Below the pieces are notes generated by a model. The model was not told the origin of the DNA. It did no database searches and saw only the letters and a list, made by a program, of their open reading frames with translations. Shown here piece by piece: positions 60,761 through 64,000 of a stretch of 64,000 nucleotides of DNA (position 1 is the stretch's first letter; each line of letters opens with the position of its first letter). Location: NCBI GenBank assembly GCA_037954665.1, contig JBBMOL010000037.1:3830501-3894500 (forward strand), given 5' to 3'. This DNA is from Laguncularia racemosa. Its lineage: Eukaryota > Streptophyta > Magnoliopsida > Myrtales > Combretaceae. A program made the position numbers and the translations under genes.

Positions 60761-62078
60761 AATTTGCTTGGTTTATTACTCGTGTATTCTCTTATATTGT
60801 TTGTATCATTTATGTTATAGTTAGAGGAACATCTTGGTTTCTAACAATATTGTCTTGATTTTTTTATGTTTATTTTTTCTTTTTTTCTAACTTGACCATC
60901 TACATAGGATTTTAGGTATCAAATACGGTGTTTAAGAAGTGTTCTATATATTTAACCACCAAATTTCTTCCTTTACAGATGCCATGCGCAATCACTTCGT
61001 TGTCTCAATGAAATTGTTAAAAACTAGGGGTGAAAATTGTTCATAAGGTGTATCTATGCTTATGGTGTGATGTGCTTCACTTGAGATGTATACAAAAGAG
61101 CACTTGAGCTTTTAGTTAATTGTCAACAAGAAAGATGATGATTGTGGACGAATTAAAGAGGAATAAGCATATTCTACAAGCTTGCATATGAGTTGTAACA
61201 AGCGATAGGTAAAGTATCAATATGTAACGATCAAAAGGTTCTCAAATTCTAAAAATGTTCTTTTAAGCTTCAAAATAATCCCATTTTAAATAATGACTAA
61301 GAGCAGTATTTATAGAGGCACAATAATAATAATCGCTAGATTTTATATATCATTAAGAAATAATATTATTTAGGACTTTTCTATAGTTTTGTCCATGTTT
61401 TCTATGGAATTAATCTAACATTCAATCTCATTGTTAATTTATGTATTATTGATGATCAACAGTAAAAATTTAATATATTTAATTGAATAGTAAGATTAAA
61501 TATTGAATCGATCCTACTAAAATAATGGATGGTTATGTAAAATGTCTCATTATTTAAATTTTATGATATCACTAATGGGCTGATAAATAAAATAGATGAA
61601 TGCAACAATTCATAAAAGACTTGGTTTAATACATGATGATAAATGTTAAAGCTATGCGATTTAGTGTAAATGAGCCTATTTTGAGCCCACTAGTACAATA
61701 ACATCAACATCATTTCAAATTTAACCTAGTTCTTTGCAAAAAAAGAAAATTCCTTATTTAGTAAATCAAATTCAAAATAAATTTACCCAATTCGGAATGA
61801 GCCTAAACCACGAAATTCAAATTCGCTCATCAACATCCTTTATGAAACTCTTGGATCCCATCAATCCTCCTGCCATTGTCTTGAAAAACTTTCAAAATTT
61901 TATCAACCAAAAAAAAAATAAATTAATAAAAGAGAAAAGAAAAAGAAACTAACAGACAAGAATCAGATACGTTTCGATGTGCACATGAGCATGAACCCAC
62001 GCCCATATTTCTGACTGAATGGTCCACTGCTATTCACCAAGTGGCCCCACTTACGACTAATGCATCGTAGGATTATCC
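60761..62078. other. Intergenic DNA upstream of the phosphatase gene
   Basis: No gene seen on either strand. Frames at 61734-61952 (+) and 61963-62229 (-) lack any recognisable domain and have no promoter-like setting. Confidence 0.5.
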
Positions 62079-62086
62079 GAATATTC
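62079..62086. promoter_or_regulatory. P1BS motif 1
   Basis: GAATATTC, fits GNATATNC, the binding site of PHR1-type phosphate-starvation regulators. 590 bp before the ATG. Confidence 0.5.
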
Positions 62087-62111
62087 CCATTATCCCAAGA
62101 ACGATCCCATG

Positions 62112-62119
62112 GCATATTC
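62112..62119. promoter_or_regulatory. P1BS motif 2
   Basis: GCATATTC, fits GNATATNC. 557 bp before the ATG. Confidence 0.5.
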
Positions 62120-62323
62120 CCATAAGCTCCAACTCTTGCCAACCCTATGTTTTTGCAATTTGTCCGATGACCCTTTAAATTAGGAACCACTCGGATTTGT
62201 TTTTTCTGTAATACATTGGAACGCAGCAAATCCTTGGCCGATAAAGCTAAATTCTAGTGATTCAGCAAGATTTCAGCTTCAGAATTTAAATCCAAAATAA
62301 ATTAGCAATTCGGCATTTACTAG

Positions 62324-62331
62324 GTATATCC
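62324..62331. promoter_or_regulatory. P1BS motif 3
   Basis: GTATATCC, fits GNATATNC. 345 bp before the ATG and about 224 bp before the TATA box. Confidence 0.5.
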
Positions 62332-62547
62332 TTAATTTAATCCGAAGGACCATGATTCCACACACTAAGGACTACGATTCCCAATACGATTAAACAATAA
62401 CCACTTGCCACGACAATCCATCAGATGATGTGGCAGTACATCATTGGACGCATCCCTGTTGCAATAACGCACCTGTTTACATTGTAAAATAAAACTAAAC
62501 CAAGCAAAAACTGAAGCCTTTCATTTCTTTTTCTACGTATTCGTCCC

Positions 62548-62555
62548 TATAAAAG
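62548..62555 (+). promoter_or_regulatory. Phosphatase gene TATA box
   Basis: TATAAAAG in TCCCTATAAAAGGGTC. Puts transcription start near 62580 and leaves a 5' UTR of about 90 nt. Confidence 0.7.
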
Positions 62556-62668
62556 GGTCATAGGTTTTGATGCCCTTAAAAACTATTCTCTGTCTCACCA
62601 TCCTGCGTATACTTGTTCTTTGATCTTCTTCAAAGCATCTTGTTTCTTTGTTTTTGCCCGTCAGAGCC

Positions 62669-62848
62669 ATGGAAGGTGGTTGCACCAGAACTGTGGCTCT
62701 ATGCCTAGCCTTTTTCTTCATTTTTTGTGTAGACGCAGAGTTTGAGAGATTTGAGCATCCCACTAAAGGTGATGGATCTCTTAGTTTTCTGGTACTTGGT
62801 GACTGGGGAAGAAAAGGAGACTTTAACCAATCAGAAGTTGCTTTTCAG
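62669..62848 (+). CDS. PAP: Purple acid phosphatase, exon 1 (secreted, low-molecular-weight PAP)
   Basis: Sixty codons from ATG 62669 (GCCATGG context) to a GT splice donor at 62849, phase 0. Residues 1-23 form a signal peptide (LCLAFFFIFCVDA). The mature start EFERFEHP is followed by DGSLSFLVLGDWGRKGDFNQS, close to the N-terminus of Arabidopsis PAP17/PAP3/PAP8-type enzymes (from memory). G-D-W-G at residues 44-47 is the first of the five metal-binding motifs of the family; the Asp binds the Fe/Zn centre. These enzymes release phosphate from esters in the cell wall or vacuole. The other four motifs are not seen before the window ends, so intron 1 exceeds 1.1 kb or the gene is truncated. An upstream in-frame TTG (62648) is not used as a start here. 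Confidence 0.8.
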
Positions 62849-64000
62849 GTTTGTTTCCTACTTTGGCTCATATTCCATTTGTAAAGTTTCTTGCTTTCTG
62901 TATAACTATTCCATCTGTTTTGGCTTCTGGGTATTAGAAAAAAGGTCCTACAAATTTAGAACTTGAGATTGAAAATTATATGGACTTGTTCAATCTATAA
63001 TTTTCTGACATCGGATCTGGTGTTGCGTGTGATGCATTTGAAGTCATTTGATTTAAGATGATCATATGTGCATATCATATCTGCACTTTGCGTTTTGCAG
63101 TTTGCAGATGCTGGAGGTAAAAATGTCTTTGTTACATCCTTAATTTATTATTCAATAAGAATCCCAGTGTTTTCATGACACAGTCACACGTTTTAGCATT
63201 AATCATATATTGTATGAGACAACGATTGTATAGAACAAGTTTTGTCAATTTAATAAAATTTCCGAGCACTTGATAACTTTTATTTCTAACAAATGTTATG
63301 GACATCAATATTGAATAGGGATTTTTCTTCATATAAACAAGTTATGCTACAGCACATTAAAGAATAATTCAATGATGCAGACACACACCCTCTCTCTCTC
63401 TCTTCGTTAGCGTTTTCGAATAACATTGGTTGCTCAACAAATTCATATATATATATATATTTACCCAAATAGAATATTGAATGGGGCGACATGATCGGGG
63501 CCATTATTCCTTGAAGATTGCACATGCATCCAGTCACGTGGATCGTTAGGTTAGGAGTTGGAATTTAGACAGTAGATAAATTGTCCTTAGTCTAGTTAAG
63601 AAGATTATGGAACTAAACTAACTAGTGGTTAATAATTGGAAAATAAATGAATAAATAAATAAATAAAGTGGCTTGTCATGTGTCATGACTCATGAATCAT
63701 GACCACGTATCGACTACCAATGCGCCATAATGGAAACAAAGAGGTAAACCACTTACCTTGGCTTTTAATGAAAGGTACTCGTGGATACGGCTTGTAAGCT
63801 ATTAATTATAACTTTTAAAAATATATGATATATATTAGTCCATTGCTACATATATTGTCTTTTTTTTTTTCATATTCTAATAATAATGTGAGATTAGGTG
63901 AATAGAGTCTAAAAAGTTTATTCCATTCGTACATACTCATAATTATTTTTTTTTTTAAAAAAAAGCTGATACCAGGATAATCTACACATAATTTAAATTT
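62849..64000 (+). other. Phosphatase intron 1 (partial) or downstream non-coding DNA
   Basis: Begins GTTTGTTTCC. Contains a CT run near 63391-63404, an AT run near 63446-63460, and AATA repeats near 63648-63665. No second exon could be identified. Confidence 0.5.

Noticed and set aside
61963..62229. 88-codon minus-strand frame upstream of the phosphatase
   Set aside because: No recognisable domain, overlaps the P1BS promoter region, no TATA-like setting.
63101..63116. Possible small second exon of the phosphatase (TTGCAG..GGAG/GTAAAA)
   Set aside because: Splice-like ends are present, but the translation does not match the residues expected after VAFQ in this family.
1..64000. CRISPR arrays, bacterial operons, organelle insertions
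   Set aside because: Repeats present are tandem without unique spacers, and no prokaryotic or plastid/mitochondrial gene order was seen.

Overview
The window is plant nuclear DNA, almost certainly from a flowering plant (probably a dicot). It is AT-rich and built mainly from nested, decaying transposable elements. The only host gene that looks alive is the first exon of a purple acid phosphatase at the far right. No window coordinate has been tied to a species.

Layout. (1) 1-13547: a Ty3/gypsy element of the Tat/Ogre type (called TE1), with its 5' LTR cut by the window start. It carries an extra ORF1, gag-protease, an intron, RT-RNase H-second RNase H-integrase, a tandem-repeat 3' UTR and a 3' LTR. 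(2) 13890-16850: an older Tat-type pol remnant (TE3). (3) 17858-18645: two unrelated broken host gene fragments fused end to end, a DUF21/CBS-type membrane protein and a leucine-rich repeat. (4) 19384-26741: a Mutator-like element (MULE) with about 140-bp terminal inverted repeats. It carries a dead transposase on +, a plant mobile domain (PMD) gene remnant on -, and a ten-unit array of about 145 bp. (5) 27293-42053: a full-length second member of the TE1 family (TE2) with both LTRs. (6) 42054-53480: gypsy LTR remnants, a 5S-rRNA-derived (Cassandra-like) LTR, a probable solo LTR with a perfect 5-bp target duplication, and AT-rich local repeats. (7) 53480-58113: the 3' UTR array and LTR of a diverged relative (TE4), with a 1.8-kb inverted-repeat element nested in that LTR. 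(8) 58114-62078: quiet AT-rich DNA with one GGTTT-rich repeat. (9) 62079-64000: promoter, exon 1 and part of intron 1 of the phosphatase gene. Three PHR1-type P1BS motifs lie upstream of its TATA box.

How parts work together. In TE1 and TE2 the same phase-2 intron sits between protease and RT. Its length differs (123 and 112 nt, different modulo 3), yet in each case removing it joins the two reading frames, while leaving it in gives a TAG within six codons. That supports a real splicing switch between Gag-Pro and Gag-Pro-Pol. The LTRs of this family also hold a tRNA-like A box/B box pair about 270 bp from their start and an AG/GTAAGT splice donor downstream of the TATA box. An AG lies directly before the ORF1 start codon in both elements. 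Premature stops in ORF1 of TE1 are consistent with transitions in CAG, TGG and CGA codons, as expected from deamination of methylated cytosine. None of the elements looks able to make all its proteins.
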